Shown one piece after another: positions 1-12,936 of a stretch of 64,000 nucleotides of DNA. Source of the stretch: Collybiopsis luxurians FD-317 M1 (taxonomy: Eukaryota > Basidiomycota > Agaricomycetes > Agaricales > Omphalotaceae). The notes under the pieces are model-generated. The model was not told where the DNA came from. It saw only the letters and a program-made list of their open reading frames with translations, and did no database searches. The position numbers were made by a program, and so were the translations under genes. Position 1 is the stretch's first letter. Each line of letters starts with the position of its first letter. Where the stretch lies: the NCBI GenBank assembly GCA_000827265.1, contig KN834753.1, positions 1,270,686-1,334,685 of the forward strand. The letters run 5' to 3'.

Positions 1-369
1 ACCTGGGACGATACAATCAAGGACCAGATTTTTAGAGACATGTAGAGAACTTGCCTGTATTAAACCAGTATCATCCCCTGCGACTAACAGTTTGCCATCT
101 GCACGTATAGAGCCGCTTCGAGCAATGTCCTTGAATCTGGAGATAGTTTTTGTAACTTTTTGGGTTCGAGGGGCGTAAAGCTGAACTCGAGTAGCAGCAG
201 TGACTGCATAACGATGTGGTTTTGCAGGAGAGAAATGGACAGAGGTAACAGGAGCATATTCTTTTACGAATACTGGGTGTTTGAATTGGCGCCAGTATCT
301 GGATTCAGGGTTGGATTTCGAGGACGACGGTCTTGGGAGTGCTTTGACGATGACCGGTTGGTAGTCCAT
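1..369 (-). CDS. UTP15: UTP15, U3 snoRNP WD40 protein (5' part only)
   Basis: This is the first exon and the start of the second exon of a minus-strand gene running off the left edge. The ATG is at 369; exon 1 is 55-369 (105 codons) and only bases 1-2 belong to exon 2. The N-terminus has the UTP15 hallmarks: a YWRQFKHPVFVKEYAPVTS-type segment, a VHFSP first WD blade, and a TISRFKD...SGSIRADGKLLVAGDD stretch in pieces. Utp15 is a t-UTP component of the small-subunit processome in the nucleolus, supporting pre-rRNA transcription and 18S processing. The intron (3-54) starts with GC (GCAAGT) rather than GT: no GT donor keeps the frame, while the GC donor joins to GT at bases 2-1, giving the expected Val. 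The gene is head to head with TCTP, with a CACGTG box between. Identity is firm from the N-terminus; most of the gene is outside the window. Confidence 0.88.
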   Translation of the reverse strand, partial: MDYQPVIVKALPRPSSSKSNPESRYWRQFKHPVFVKEYAPVTSVHFSPAKPHRYAVTAATRVQLYAPRTQKVTKTISRFKDIARSGSIRADGKLLVAGDDTGLIQASSLHVSKNLVLDCIVPG

Positions 370-432
370 AGCTTAGAGTATATCTAATCTTATCTCCTGT
401 AAATTTTAGATGGGCGCTAATAATCCTAGACC

Positions 433-438
433 CACGTG
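433..438. promoter_or_regulatory. CACGTG box between UTP15 and TCTP
   Basis: Palindromic CACGTG, the core recognised by bHLH factors of the Cbf1/USF type. It lies 64 bp upstream of the UTP15 ATG and about 80 bp upstream of the TCTP ATG. Binding is inferred, not shown. Confidence 0.4.
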
Positions 439-518
439 GAATTTACACTTGGTATCGATCAGATTCTTTTTTTTTTTATCTTTTCCATCCTTCATCCGTC
501 CATCCCGCACGACTCAGA

Positions 519-1343
519 ATGTTATTGTACAGCGATATAGTCACTGGCGATGAGATGTTCTCCGACGCTTTTCCTCTGCAAGTTTTATTCTTTTATCTTC
601 ATATCTTCTTCTCATCTTTTTTTTTTCCTTTGCAGTAAAGTCGTCGATGATATTGTCTACGAAGTTGACTGTTCCATGATTACTATTAAACCTGGTGCCG
701 ATGTCGACATAGGTGTGCTTTCATTAAGCTAATCTGTCTGTATCCACTGATCATATCACAAAAAGGTGCCAACCCATCGGCAGAGGAGGCAGAAGAAACC
801 CTCGAAGAGGGAACGGTTCAAATAAACAATGTTGTCCACTCCTTCCGTCTTCAGTCAACTACCTTTGATAAAAAATCCTTCCTTACATACCTCAAGGTAG
901 GTCTTACGCTTCTACTTTGGATATCTCAACTCAATTTGATCTAGGGCTACATGAAAGCAGTAAAGACCCATCTGGGGGAATCAAACCCAGAACGAGTCGA
1001 GAAATTCGAGAAGGGTGCTGCCGCGTATGCCAAAAAGATTGTCGCCAACTTCAAAGACTATGAATTTGTGAGTTGTACATTTATTAAGCGTCAGCTGCGT
1101 GCTTACATCTTTGTCAGTACACTGGTGAGAGCATGAACCCCGACGGGATGGTTGCGCTTCTTAACTACAGGGTATGTTTGAGTATGCTCATGGTGTATAA
1201 TTGCTGACATTGGCATCGGTAGGAGGATGGTGTCACTCGTGAGTTTCCAGTTCCGCTCAGCTTTATGCTATCCTCCGCTCAACGGCCTTTTCACAGCCTA
1301 CTTCACGTTCTGGAAAGACGGCCTCAAAGAAATCAAGCTCTGA
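519..1343 (+). CDS. TCTP: Translationally controlled tumour protein (TCTP)
   Basis: Seven exons: 519-577, 636-712, 766-896, 945-1067, 1118-1171, 1223-1238, 1297-1343, giving 168 residues, the usual TCTP length. The protein begins MLLYSDIVTGDEMFSDAF, holds VYEVDCSMITIK, and ends YFTFWKDGLKEIKL, all typical of the family. TCTP is an abundant cytosolic protein linked to growth, translation elongation and stress. Intron 1 must use a GC donor (GCAAGT at 578): the nearby GT gives an immediate stop, while the GC splice gives the expected F-P-L-K-V-V-D-D junction. Exon 6 is only 16 nt. The leader just before the ATG is a long pyrimidine tract (about 463-505), common in highly expressed fungal genes. 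It is divergently transcribed from UTP15. Confidence 0.95.
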
Positions 1344-1557
1344 TTTATCATTACTATTGCCGGTTATTCTGTCTTCAGCTTGTAAAAGAGTATCATCTGT
1401 ATTTTTGTTCTTCTCGCGGAACCAGTGTTTGAGCTAATTGCTTGAGCGGTATCGCTTCTTGCGGATTGGGTATTTGAGATCGCCAAAGGATTCTAGTGTT
1501 GATTGAGATGCGTGGTATATGATACAAAAAAAATTTCGTAGTAAAACAACTTGAGGG

Positions 1558-2021
1558 CTACGATTTGGATTTTGACGGAGGATCCGTAGGCGGAACGCCC
1601 CATTCTGGCAAGCCTTTCGGTCTCTGAATTCGCTTGGGTTCCCAATCTTCATCTGCTTGAGCACTGAGTTTCTATAATAGGTCGTCTAGTCTCGTCTTGT
1701 CCAAATTTTTGGAAAACTGGAGTACTCACGAAATATTCTTCTCGGATATCAAACTTTTTCCTTTCCTTGTCCAGCCCTAGCTCCTGCTCCTTGGTAATCT
1801 GGGAAGACAAGTTGAACGGTTTGAGATGAAAAAAATGGTATGTATGGCACCTGTTTGACTTTGTGGTCGTGTAAATCGTAACGAGTCTGAGTAAAAGTGC
1901 TCATTCCATATGAGGCAGCGACCATAAGAAGAATAAAAGGAACTCCAAACAATGCTGGATTTTTCTGAACAGCTCTATTCAGCTTTGAGGGATTCAACGG
2001 TTTAGATTCAAAAGGTGCCAT
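1558..2021 (-). CDS. COX16: COX16, cytochrome c oxidase assembly protein
   Basis: Three exons on the minus strand: 1851-2021, 1730-1798, 1558-1671, giving 117 residues. The N-terminus has the COX16 signature (FESKPLNPSKLNRAVQKNP then ALFGVPF), followed by one membrane helix at about residues 24-45, a TQTRYDLHD segment and ITKEQELGLDKERKKFD. Cox16 is an inner-membrane mitochondrial protein needed to assemble cytochrome oxidase, acting around Cox1/Cox2 copper delivery. The C-terminus ends in an ordinary basic tail after DEDWEPKR. Its start is 122 bp from the ADE12 start, so the two probably share a bidirectional promoter. Confidence 0.93.
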
Positions 2022-2083
2022 TGACAGTAGCTGGTAAAGACACGACCACGATAAGATAAGATAAATTCTATAATTTTCTCTGA

Positions 2084-3794
<1,711 letters not shown>

Positions 3795-3871
3795 AATGCT
3801 GTTACAGTACTTTAACGCTACTTTTAACCTGTGTATTCTTATTCGACTCTCCAGTTCAGCAAATATATCTG

Positions 3872-4440
3872 TTAAGTGTGTTTGGTATTCTTGAGCAAGC
3901 TAAGTCGAGTGACCACCCATGAGAAATTTCGCAGCGCCATATGCATACTTCCAAAGTCTTGGGCCAAACTCGCTTCGAGAGTCTCAAAAAGCGAAAACTA
4001 CTCCTTAGAGGACTGTATGGTTCCTGGTTGTCTCCGGACTGCCTTTGGCTCGGGCAAGGTAATGAAGAGGGTTTGGCGCTGATGCTAAGATCGACAGATA
4101 GGTCCTTTTCCTTTCTGGTTGTTTCGCCTGTTACCAACAACGCATCTACAGTACTAGTAACGTAGATCTCAGATATAGTACCGCCCCCCAACAGCTGTCA
4201 AGTTCGTCTTATGACTTTTCATTGATTTTGTCAAAATGTACTCTATACTCACTCAGGGCCAACCGCACCCACAGTCGTTATTGAATCAGAACAATCAGTC
4301 TGCTTTTGCATTTCTACCTCCATCCTCCACCATTCATGTTCTTTTCTCTTTCGTAGCAGGCCTCGTTTGAGTTGAGACTTGGGGTTCAGTGTGCATATTT
4401 TCTTCCTTCCTTCTACTTCGTTCGCATAGGTCTGGCACCA
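3872..4440 (-). other. Uncertain, possibly broken minus-strand coding stretch
   Basis: The minus strand carries several protein-like segments that a plain open reading frame does not join. From about 4440 downward an open frame reads EGRKKICTLNPKSQLKRG and KEHEWWRMEVEMQK. A GTGAGT...CAG intron (about 4205-4262) and a second 54-nt GTAC...ACAG intron keep that frame and lead into KRTYLSILASAPNPLHYLAR, which then hits a stop near 4012. A further segment in another frame (about 3995-3872) reads FETLEASLAQDFGSMHMALR and ends at a stop. I found no in-frame ATG at the 5' end and no acceptable splice between the last two segments. It could be a decayed gene, an unusual gene whose introns I cannot place, or chance. 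No family is recognised. Confidence 0.33.
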
Positions 4441-4448
4441 TTCAAATT

Positions 4449-6454
4449 ATGCTGCTAGCAGCGCTGGAAACTCCCGATGGTTCCGAGTTTGTAAAGCACC
4501 CTGATTTGTGAGTGCATCGGCCGTTAACCATATACCTACACTAATTTTTGTCAAAGTCGGACTGTGTCAGCCTTCTTTTTTGGATGGGTGTTTTACGCGT
4601 CCCTGTCCGCTCTTTTGTCATCCCTACAGCTAAAGGGAATAGTTATGAAATTCTGTGCGCATCTAGTAACCGTCCCGCGCCCACCTCCACCTATCAGGAA
4701 TTCAATCGAGAAAATATCGATGAGTACTACAAGCTCTTTGAATACACCCTCATCCGTTACCGGCGTAAATCTTCAACGCACGCTAATTAGGATGCTGTAT
4801 ATATCTTTTGTGACTGGGAGTCTTGCTAATTTTGGATCTCTGCTGTCGTTTCGTCCAGACGAAGAACTGTGTGGTAGGCCCCCTCACACTTGCTCCCATC
4901 TAGTGTAACCACAATGTCTCGTCTACTTTCAGCTTTCGCAGTCGCTTGGGGCAACTTATCAACCGAGACTGCACGCTTGATAAGCTTGCTTGTGCTTTTG
5001 CTAACTCTCAGGCACCTGGGCATGAAGCGATTCGAGCTGATCATTTCGCTCGCTTGGTTAATGGTCGGCCTTGGTGAGTATTTTGGCAGGTTCACCGGAT
5101 AGCAGGACCTGATCAATAAATCAGCTTTTGTCTTTATTGAAGCCGCTTTGGCGACAGGAGTTGCTCGGTAGATGAAACGACTTTTCTTTAATGTGTTCAT
5201 TTACTGAATGCCATTGAATCTGTTTAGTTCTATTCAAGGGCTGTCTACTTCGCCATGTCTCCGGAGACAGTGAGTGTTTCCTTTGGCCAATGGTAAGGAA
5301 GATCTTTGATCTGAATTTTCCAGTTTTCTTCCCGCGTCAGTGGTGTCAAGTACAATGTACTTCATCCTGGAGCTTTTCGTTATCATCCGTCTTTGGTCTC
5401 AGTTACCACATGATCAGTTTTACCCTCAACGAAAATGGGCCCGTCTTTGGGATATACGAATGCTGAGAGCTATGTCCCTCGTTCTGCTCAATTTGCTCAC
5501 CGCAGTACCTTCTGCCATAGTCACCAGCACACTGGTGCAATCGATTCCATATAGTATTGGTGCTCTTGGCGTGTTGCGTAAGCGCGTTTATGTCCCTTAA
5601 TTCTGCACTTCTTTAACACATTTCAAGTTACATTTAACTATAAAGTAGATGATTGGGAACTTACCAACAGGCAAGACTCACCCGACTTATCGCCATCTTC
5701 TGCCCGCAGCTCTGGTTCCTCAATTTCTGGGCGTGAAGATGCTCATTTTTCTGACCCCAGATATCCTGCCTGGGTTCCGCACCATCCCTATTCCGCTCGC
5801 TCGTTGAGCAACCCCGCAATCTTAAAGACTTGGGACGATCAACGGCCGGTTGCTCGAACGACAACATTGGCAACAGCCCGCAGTACCAGAACGATAGACT
5901 CGAGGACTGCTCGCAGCATTCGTGATGCCGTGATCCAGCAAGCGAGAAGAGAAAAGCTCCCTGGTGCTGATGATGGATACGAATCTCCTCGCTTACAGAA
6001 TGACGCAGTTGCCATTGAATCAAATGCTGCAGTGAACTCCCCTCGACATGTAAAACCTGTCCGTCCCAAACTTGTTATCGTGACGCGGACAAACGACTCT
6101 TGGCCTGTTCATCCAGCCACTCAAACGGAATTGGACAGATCACCGCCCATTGACCTCCTCAATTCTGTACTGTCCGGCACTCCAGAAGATGAGATGCCCA
6201 GCAGTCGATTCTCGTCGCCAAGTCTGACCACGAGCGAGAGTCGTTCCACCATCACTTATCCCTCTCGAGTTCTTTCGTTCTCATCTGTTCTGAATCCCAA
6301 TTCTCTGGAGGTCCCAACCCCTTCCATTAGCCAAAGTAGCTCCCGGTCGCTGGAAAGCCAGGATTTCAGACCAGAGGCTACGATTACCACAAACCCGGAA
6401 CTATTAGGTCCACCCCCGGCTGCTCCTTCTGGTCCGCGTACATTGGGAGCTTGA
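4449..6454 (+). CDS. Multi-pass membrane protein, function unknown
   Basis: Seven exons: 4449-4507, 4557-4873, 4933-5073, 5125-5167, 5228-5269, 5324-5577, 5628-6454, giving 560 residues. The first half holds about six to seven hydrophobic helices, including VSAFFFGWVFYASLSALL, LISLLVLLLTLRH, FELIISLAWLMVGLAF, MYFILELFVIIRLW and a segment around LVLLNLLTAVPSAIV. The last exon (residues about 286-560) encodes a soluble tail rich in Ser, Thr, Pro and Arg, probably disordered and cytosolic. The layout (membrane bundle plus long tail) resembles many basidiomycete-specific membrane proteins of unknown role and loosely a 7-TM receptor, but I see no diagnostic receptor motif. The chosen ATG is the first in frame after pyrimidine-rich leader; an extra upstream exon is possible. 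Convergent with the WD40 gene that follows. Confidence 0.72.
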
Positions 6455-6684
6455 TGTCCTTGAACGCTCACCTCAAAGGCTTCATAGCAACTTTAATAGA
6501 TATCCCTTTAACACTTCATTTCTTCTGGACCTTATGCCCTGCCCAAGTCGAATACCGGTCGGTAGATCTATATATACATATCACTCGATACGACTTTTTA
6601 CAAAGGGTTTACTTTCGCAGGACAGTAAGATGCTACGGGATACAAATTTGCATGTATAGAGTACATTGATAATTCTTACAGAGC

Positions 6685-8700
6685 TTATTGATTGACACAG
6701 TCTGAAGCAGAATCGAGTTCGGCGCTTTCGTCTTCGGTGTCCACGCCCAAACTAGATGCTCGAACTGAGGCAAGCAGGGTAATGAAATCCAATCTCCTAA
6801 TAGTACGAATAGTCCGCAGATTGCTGCGCTGGCTGTTTCTCTGCATGATAGAATCTGCGGCATCCAGTCGCGAGAAAGTGCTTTCTCGATCGACAGGCGC
6901 GAATAGCTGATGGGAAGAGTTGAGCAAAGATACAAGTAGTTACGTGAAGAGACATTACTTTGACAGTGTGATCTATTCCACTCACAGCCACCAGCGGTAA
7001 ATACGGATGTCCTTCAATGACGTTAACGACAGCTCCATCACCTTCGTATACGCCATGAAGTTTCCCGGTAGACTTGTGCCAGACAAAAAACATCCCATCG
7101 TCGCTTCCAGATGCAACATATTCATCGCGAGGTCCCAGAAAATTAACTAGCAGGAAGCTCAAGGAGTCGTTCGCGGATGAGAAATCAGACTGCTTACCAT
7201 CTTTTACTGTATCCACGTTTCGCGCCCCAGAATAACGTCGTCGTGGATGAACAGTCGAAACCCATGGGTAATAATTACGCGATTCTTCGACCGGTCCCTC
7301 TTCTCCCTCGTCTTCTCCCTCATCTTCTTCGCTTGTTCCTTCCGAGTTGTCGATGTCCATTACATCAGGCTCTGTAGACGAAGGGGAAGACGCAGAAGAC
7401 GACGAAGACCCTGACTCGGAAACCTTACGACGTTTTGAATTAGGCAGTACAATTGTTGGTGATGGCGAAGATGATTGAGAACTCTCTGGATCGTCGAGGG
7501 TCGAAAACAGATAAACCCCGTCAGCAGAATAAGAAAGGAGCACCTGTGAAGGACATAAATGACGGCAACGACAGCGTTAATGACAAGCGCACTTCATGTT
7601 CGTTCTCTGACGACATTCTGGCACCAGTTATGTGTTCTCCTGGATACAGATGTCTATCGCGAGATCGGCGTCGGTTTGCTCGCCCAAATCTTCGGACACA
7701 GGTGGTAAGGCCTTCGCCTCTCATTCCCCATTCATCTTGTAAGTCACGACCGGTGAATCGTCTATCGAACAGATAGCCCTGTAGTCGGGTGATTGAGCGT
7801 ATGTCCTTGATATCAAATAGATGAACAAATACATAAGGGGAATCACCAGCGACTACGCAATAATAGGAAGCAGTAGCAAGCGTGGAAAGTTCATGGCGGA
7901 CTTGTATCAAGGGGGCGGGGCAGCCCCTCCGACATGAATGGGACGTTCGTAAATCATGTTGTCTTACCGTACCGTCCTTGAGAGGTGATGAGAAACATCA
8001 TAGGAAGAACAAAGAGATTGCGGATGTACCTCTGAGACGGTGAGGAATCTATCAGGACTCTCCTCGGAGGCGATTCTCTTGACACGGTCTTCATGGCATT
8101 TAAACGTATGCGTTTTTGCATGTTGAGTACAATATTCTTGCCTAGTTTGGCCGACGGAAGTAGCTCCGTGGTCTCGACCGACATCAAAGACTCTTACTTC
8201 TCTGTCTCCTGCTACAGTGACAATGCGAGATGAATAAGGAAGCATATTGCAATTGAATATATTAGCTTTATGGCCAGTGTGGATGACAGTACGGCAAACG
8301 AATGGATAATCCTGCGATGCGTCTGTAGAATCCATTCTCCAAATTTGTACCCTAGGCATGAAAGGATAAACAAAATCTGAGACTGATGTGAAGGGGCATT
8401 ACGTTGTATCGTCACCGGCAGTTAAAAGCAGTTCCCCTCCCTGGGCCCAGTTCAGGGCATTTACGCAGCTTTAAATGAGCTGTTAAGAGCACTGGATATA
8501 CATTTAGGTCGAGCCAACGATGCTAACCCGGCGTGACCATAGTCTCTGTTATCACCAAGGACAGCGACGCGATCCCAGGTTTTCACCAAAGATTGAGCCT
8601 GAGTACGTTTCTGAAAAGCAATAGAATGGGAAAAAGAGGGCCAAGGGAGACGGTTGAGATAAGGATGTAGAGAGAAAGAATCTGGATGACTAGAATTCAT
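6685..8700 (-). CDS. DCAF/WDTC1-type WD40 protein
   Basis: Eight exons: 8528-8700, 8403-8468, 8030-8351, 7833-7976, 7593-7778, 7198-7543, 6959-7146, 6685-6906, giving 548 residues. WD repeats start with YGHAGCVNALNWAQGG...LLLTAGDD and include HEDRVKRIA, SEDGTVRQHDLR, LLSYSADGVYLFS, YVASGSDDGMFFVWH and the typical closing block HPYLPLVAVSGIDHTVKLF. This order matches the DCAF6/DCAF8/WDTC1 group, substrate receptors of CUL4-DDB1 ubiquitin ligases. An acidic, Ser-rich insert (EDEGEDEGEEG region, exon 6) splits the propeller, as in that group. Intron 4 (7779-7832) is 54 nt, in frame and without a stop, so retention would be tolerated. The gene is divergent from the CTK1-like kinase. The family is clear; the substrate is not. 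Confidence 0.85.
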
Positions 8701-9098
8701 TGAACCATCAAGGATGTAGTAGGAGTTGAAGATTTGAAAGAGCGGGCCGGCGACCACAGGGTGCTCCTCGTCTTTTCACTCAACCAACAACTAAAGGTAA
8801 TATTCCAAATCTTCATCTGTTCTTCAGTTAATTTTTTTACTCTTCTAGGTTCAATTGCTTCAGTTATTACTTGTTATTCCTTGAACCACCTTTTCAATAT
8901 CAGCAGCTTTTACTCACTTGCTTGCTGTAGCTCCAATTTATTCAAGATTCACTTCTGCAAGTCGGTGCGGTTTTTCCACTAGTGCTGTGTCACCGCATAC
9001 AAGTCCGTTTGCTTCCTAACCTGCAACTCTCATCATCTCCGTTCATCCTTGTCAAGTTATCGCGAGTATTTCTTGTCACCTAAGGCTCTTACATTCTC
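8701..9098. other. Divergent intergenic region, WD40 gene / CDK gene
   Basis: Contains the two promoters and leaders. It is T- and C-rich on the side of the kinase gene. I see no further gene or repeat. Confidence 0.5.
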
Positions 9099-12000
9099 AT
9101 GCCTTCACATAACCGCCACCACAGGCGACACAAAGGAAACAAGAGTCAAGAAGAAGACAGGTATTCACGCGAAGACGACTCTTTTTCGCATTCACGTCAA
9201 TCGGACACTGGATACGCCCGATATTCTTCTGGTTCCGGGAGAAATTCATACGACGTCAACGTGAGAGAGGTTCCTTCATCCTCCTCAAGAGTCGCAGAGT
9301 CGTGGCAACAGCAGCAGTCGGACTATGCGTATCAGGGCAGGTACCACGGCACTGGAAAAAGCAGAAGGGAGGAGTTTGAGCAGGTGGAAACAAGGGAGAG
9401 AGATTCTGGATGGTCAACACGGCGCTCAACGAGCGACGTCGACTTATACTCGCATCCGCAGCGTGAGGAGTGGCCCCCCCCTCCACGTTATGACGAAAAT
9501 CACACTTCAACCTCATCATATTCAAACCAGTACTCGACTTCGTATTCCCAACAGTCTTGGCCAGACGAGCACGATAATCATAATCGTCATGTCTCACGAA
9601 ACGACAGAGACTCGAGGTGGCACCGGGAAGAACGTCCAGCTTACGCCCAAGAGTCTGACAATGGCTGGGAGAGTCGTCGTTCTGACCAAAATCGAAGACA
9701 GAGCTGGGACGAGTCCAGTGGCAGTCGTTTTCGTAGTCCATCTCCGCTCAACCGCCAATGGGAACCCGCTCCCGGTTGGAATTCGTCATCTTACCGTGGT
9801 TACGAGTCCCAACCTCGTCGCTCTAATGAGCATGACCAACAAAATGGTCACCGTAATCACACTGCTTACAAGAAAAGCTCCAAAAACTCCAAGAAGAGCT
9901 ATTCCAACGGCAAGAGCAATGGTAGTAATAAGCGAGATTGGAAAGAGGTTGAGGTAGAAGATTTTAACAAGTACGCTTTCGACATATTTTTTATATATGT
10001 GCCAGCCTTTGACTTACGTTCTTTCAGCTGGTCTCGGAGACAGCGAGATATATATGGCGACGGGTATGAAGGCTCCTCTTCTCGTAGGAAGCACTCGCAA
10101 TCCAAGTCTCGTTCTCGCTCTCCTGCCGAATCCCACTATTCTTATCGTTCTCGAAGACGTACCCCATCGCCGCCTCCTCGAGCCTCACCTCTGAATTACT
10201 CTTATCCTGACTCCCCTCCTCCTTCGAAACGTCGAAAACGCAATTCCAGCCCGCGCTCAGCCCGTAGTCGTTCGCCGGATTATGTCGACAGAGGTCGAAG
10301 CGGATGGCCTTCACCATCCGCAGAAAAACGATCATCACTTTCCCCTCGGCGGAGGGATTTCAACGGATCTACTCGAATGAGCATATCTCCGGCGAGTGTT
10401 AGAAGTTACAGGGATAGGACTTCAAGTCCTACCCCAGTGGATTACGCTCACACTGCCTCTCCGCAACGACTTCTCGATACCAGCATCCCTCCTCCCGTCA
10501 CTCCTTCAGTTGACTATGCTACTCAGGACCCCCTCCCACCGGCAGAACTTAGAGAGACCATTCAAGAGACACCCCAACCTCAACAGAAAAGCGGGAAAAG
10601 CAAGAAGGTATTGCAATATTACCGTGCGCTTACATTTTCTGACCCTGTCTACTATAGAAAAACAAGCGGAAAAACGCATCGCAAACGGCCCAAAATCCCA
10701 ATGCTGCCCCCCAGCTGCCGTCCCCTCTGATGCCTCCGCCTTCGCAACTCCCACAATTCCATGATCCTAGTCAACAAATTCACAATTCGTACATGATGAC
10801 ATATCAATATGCCGCACAATATTTCCCATATCAGCTGTCCCCTGGGGTTAACATGAACGTTGTGGGAGGTGGTATACCGATACCAATTATCTCAGCTTCA
10901 GCGCTCTCTTCGCCAACACTTCCTTCATTGCCTCACCGCTCTGCGCAACAACCTCTTCAACCCCCGCACCACCCTTCTCTGCCTGCTAATCCCTATCTCA
11001 ATCCACCTACAAATTTTTCCCAAACACCCGACTCACCCGATCCCAATCATCGGCTCACGCCAGGCTCGTTTATTCCTATACGGAATGCTCGTCTGAAAAC
11101 GTCAAAGTCGTCCCTTCGCCAATTTTTCCCTGGCTTTAATGAGGACGATGATTCGGCCTCTAGTACACCTCAGCCACAGCGTGAAATACAACCTCCAACA
11201 TCGGCCGAGTCGTCCAAACAAGAAAATACTCTTCCGGCAAATTCATCCACTATTTCACTGGGATTGAATGCCCCTCATTTTGTCCCATCTTCGTCGAATC
11301 AGCTTCCACCTCCTTCTCCGGGTCCTTCGTCTTCCTCTGATCCAGGAGCCCCAAAGCAATCTTCCGAAGAGCCAACCCAGGCCCTGCAGGTCGAAGAGGC
11401 TTGTGCGCCTGCGCAACCTTCTGAAACATCACTTACGCATACGCCTTCATCTGTTTCTGGTACAGCAGCCCCTGCAGCCCCAGCTTCACGGCCGGATCTC
11501 TACTCCATTGTTGGTCAGGTTGGTGAAGGCACTTTTGGCAAGGTGTATAAAGCACGGAACACGATAAGCAATATTCATGTGGCGCTGAAACGGATCCGGA
11601 TGGAGTCTGAACGGGACGGATTCCCAGTGACCGCGATGCGTGAGATCAAGCTTTTACAGTCCTTGCGACATGATAATGTCGTTAGATTGTACGAGATGAT
11701 GGTCTCGAGTGGCATGTATCCTTCCTTGCTTATTTCTGCACATCAACTAACAGCGCTATTCAGGCTCCGTGTACATGGTTTTTGAATACATGGACCACGA
11801 CCTGACTGGTGTCCTTTCGCAAACTCAGTTCCAGTTTTCAGTAGCTCACCTTAAGTCTCTCTGTCACCAGATGTTTCGAGGGCTAGCTTACCTTCATCAT
11901 AAGGGGGTTATACACCGGGATATAAAGGGCTCTAACATTCTTGTTAATAATCAAGGGGAACTGAAGCTCGCGGATTTTGGATTGGCTCGATTTTACCAGA

Positions 12001-12689
12001 AGAGACGCAGAGCTGATTACACTAATCGTGTCATCACTTTGTGGTATCGACCACCGGAACTGTTGCTTGGGGCGACTGTCTATGGTCCGGAAGTCGACAT
12101 ATGGAGCGCGGGGTACGCTTTCTTCTTACATTTTTCTATTACGATTGGTTCAAGCATCGGCGGATTTGCTAGGTGCATCATGCTGGAACTTTTCACGAAG
12201 AAACCAGTGTTCCAGGGAAATGATGAAATCTCCCAGCTCGATGTGATATACAAGATCTTTGGCACTCCGACTCTTCAAAGGTGGTCAGGGTTCGCCAACT
12301 TGCCATGGTACGAGATGGTGAAGCCAAAGGATCCCATTCCGAATCGCTTTAAGGAGCTTTTTCGCAAGTAAGTGATTTTAGCTGCCTCATTCGGACGGGA
12401 AGCTGACCTAGTTTGCTGTGTAGATGGATGTCACCCGCGGCATTGGATCTCGCAGAGCGACTGCTGGACTTTGATCCTACTCAACGTGTCACTGCAGTTC
12501 AGGCACTGGAGACTCCGTACTTTTTGACAGAGGAACCAAAAGCTGAAAAACCAACTAGGTATGCCCGAAATCTCTCGGTATCGCAGTTTCTAACCTGACA
12601 TGATTAGTCTCGCTACATTAGAAGGCGAATGGCACGAACTGGAAACAAAGCGCGAGCGCGAACGAGCCAAGAAAAAGAAACGCGAATAA
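9099..12689 (+). CDS. CTK1: CTK1/CDK12-like RNA polymerase II CTD kinase
   Basis: Seven exons: 9099-9970, 10028-10607, 10658-11711, 11764-12112, 12173-12367, 12424-12558, 12608-12689, giving 1088 residues. The C-terminal third (about 765-1055) is a CDK: GEGTFGKVYKAR loop, VALKRI lysine, a PVTAMRE helix (PSTAIRE position), HRDIKGSN catalytic loop, DFGLA, and a T-loop with YTNRVITLWYRPPELLLG. These are CTK1/CDK12/CDK13 features; such kinases phosphorylate Ser2 of the Pol II CTD with a cyclin K-like partner. The first about 760 residues are Arg/Ser-rich with many RS and SPS clusters (exon 2), then Pro/Ser-rich. Intron 3 (11712-11763) needs a GC donor (GCATGT): the GT two bases on gives a frameshift and stop. 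Intron 1 is 57 nt, in frame and stop-free. The tail is highly charged (KREREAKKKK-like). Confidence 0.93.
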
Positions 12690-12712
12690 TATTATGGAGC
12701 GTAGTGTGTACT

Positions 12713-12936
12713 TTATCCCCAATTCAAGTGGCCAATAGTGTAATCAAAAATGTGGGTTGACAAGGCCCTGCGAATCTTACGCTTGTGGATGCTCTCAAAA
12801 CACTGAGATATTCTGCTGCAGTACTGTATTTTCGGGTGTATCTAAGTGAATAATTTTGATTTAACTGGAAGACATGCCAAGCTCTCACCTGGTCCTTGCT
12901 TGACACTGGTGATAGAGAAGAGCTAGAGCTCCTCAT
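12713..12936 (-). CDS. Possible small protein, 52 residues
   Basis: A two-exon model (12889-12936 and 12713-12823) with a clean GTGAGA...ACAG intron keeps frame and ends at a stop just before the CTK1 3' end. The second exon reads like real protein (SRISQCFESIHKRKIRRALS, then HIFDYTIGHL). I do not recognise it, and more upstream exons could exist. It is convergent with the CDK gene and divergent from the next plus-strand gene. Treat as tentative. Confidence 0.35.

Noticed and set aside
9325..9957. 210-codon alternative frame inside the CDK gene
   Set aside because: It is a shadow of the Arg/Ser-rich coding frame and has no protein-like features.
11711..11785. Apparent frameshift or split of the CDK gene into two reading frames
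   Set aside because: A GC-AG intron (11712-11763) joins the kinase lobes with the expected S-G-S-V-Y-M-V-F junction, so the gene is intact.
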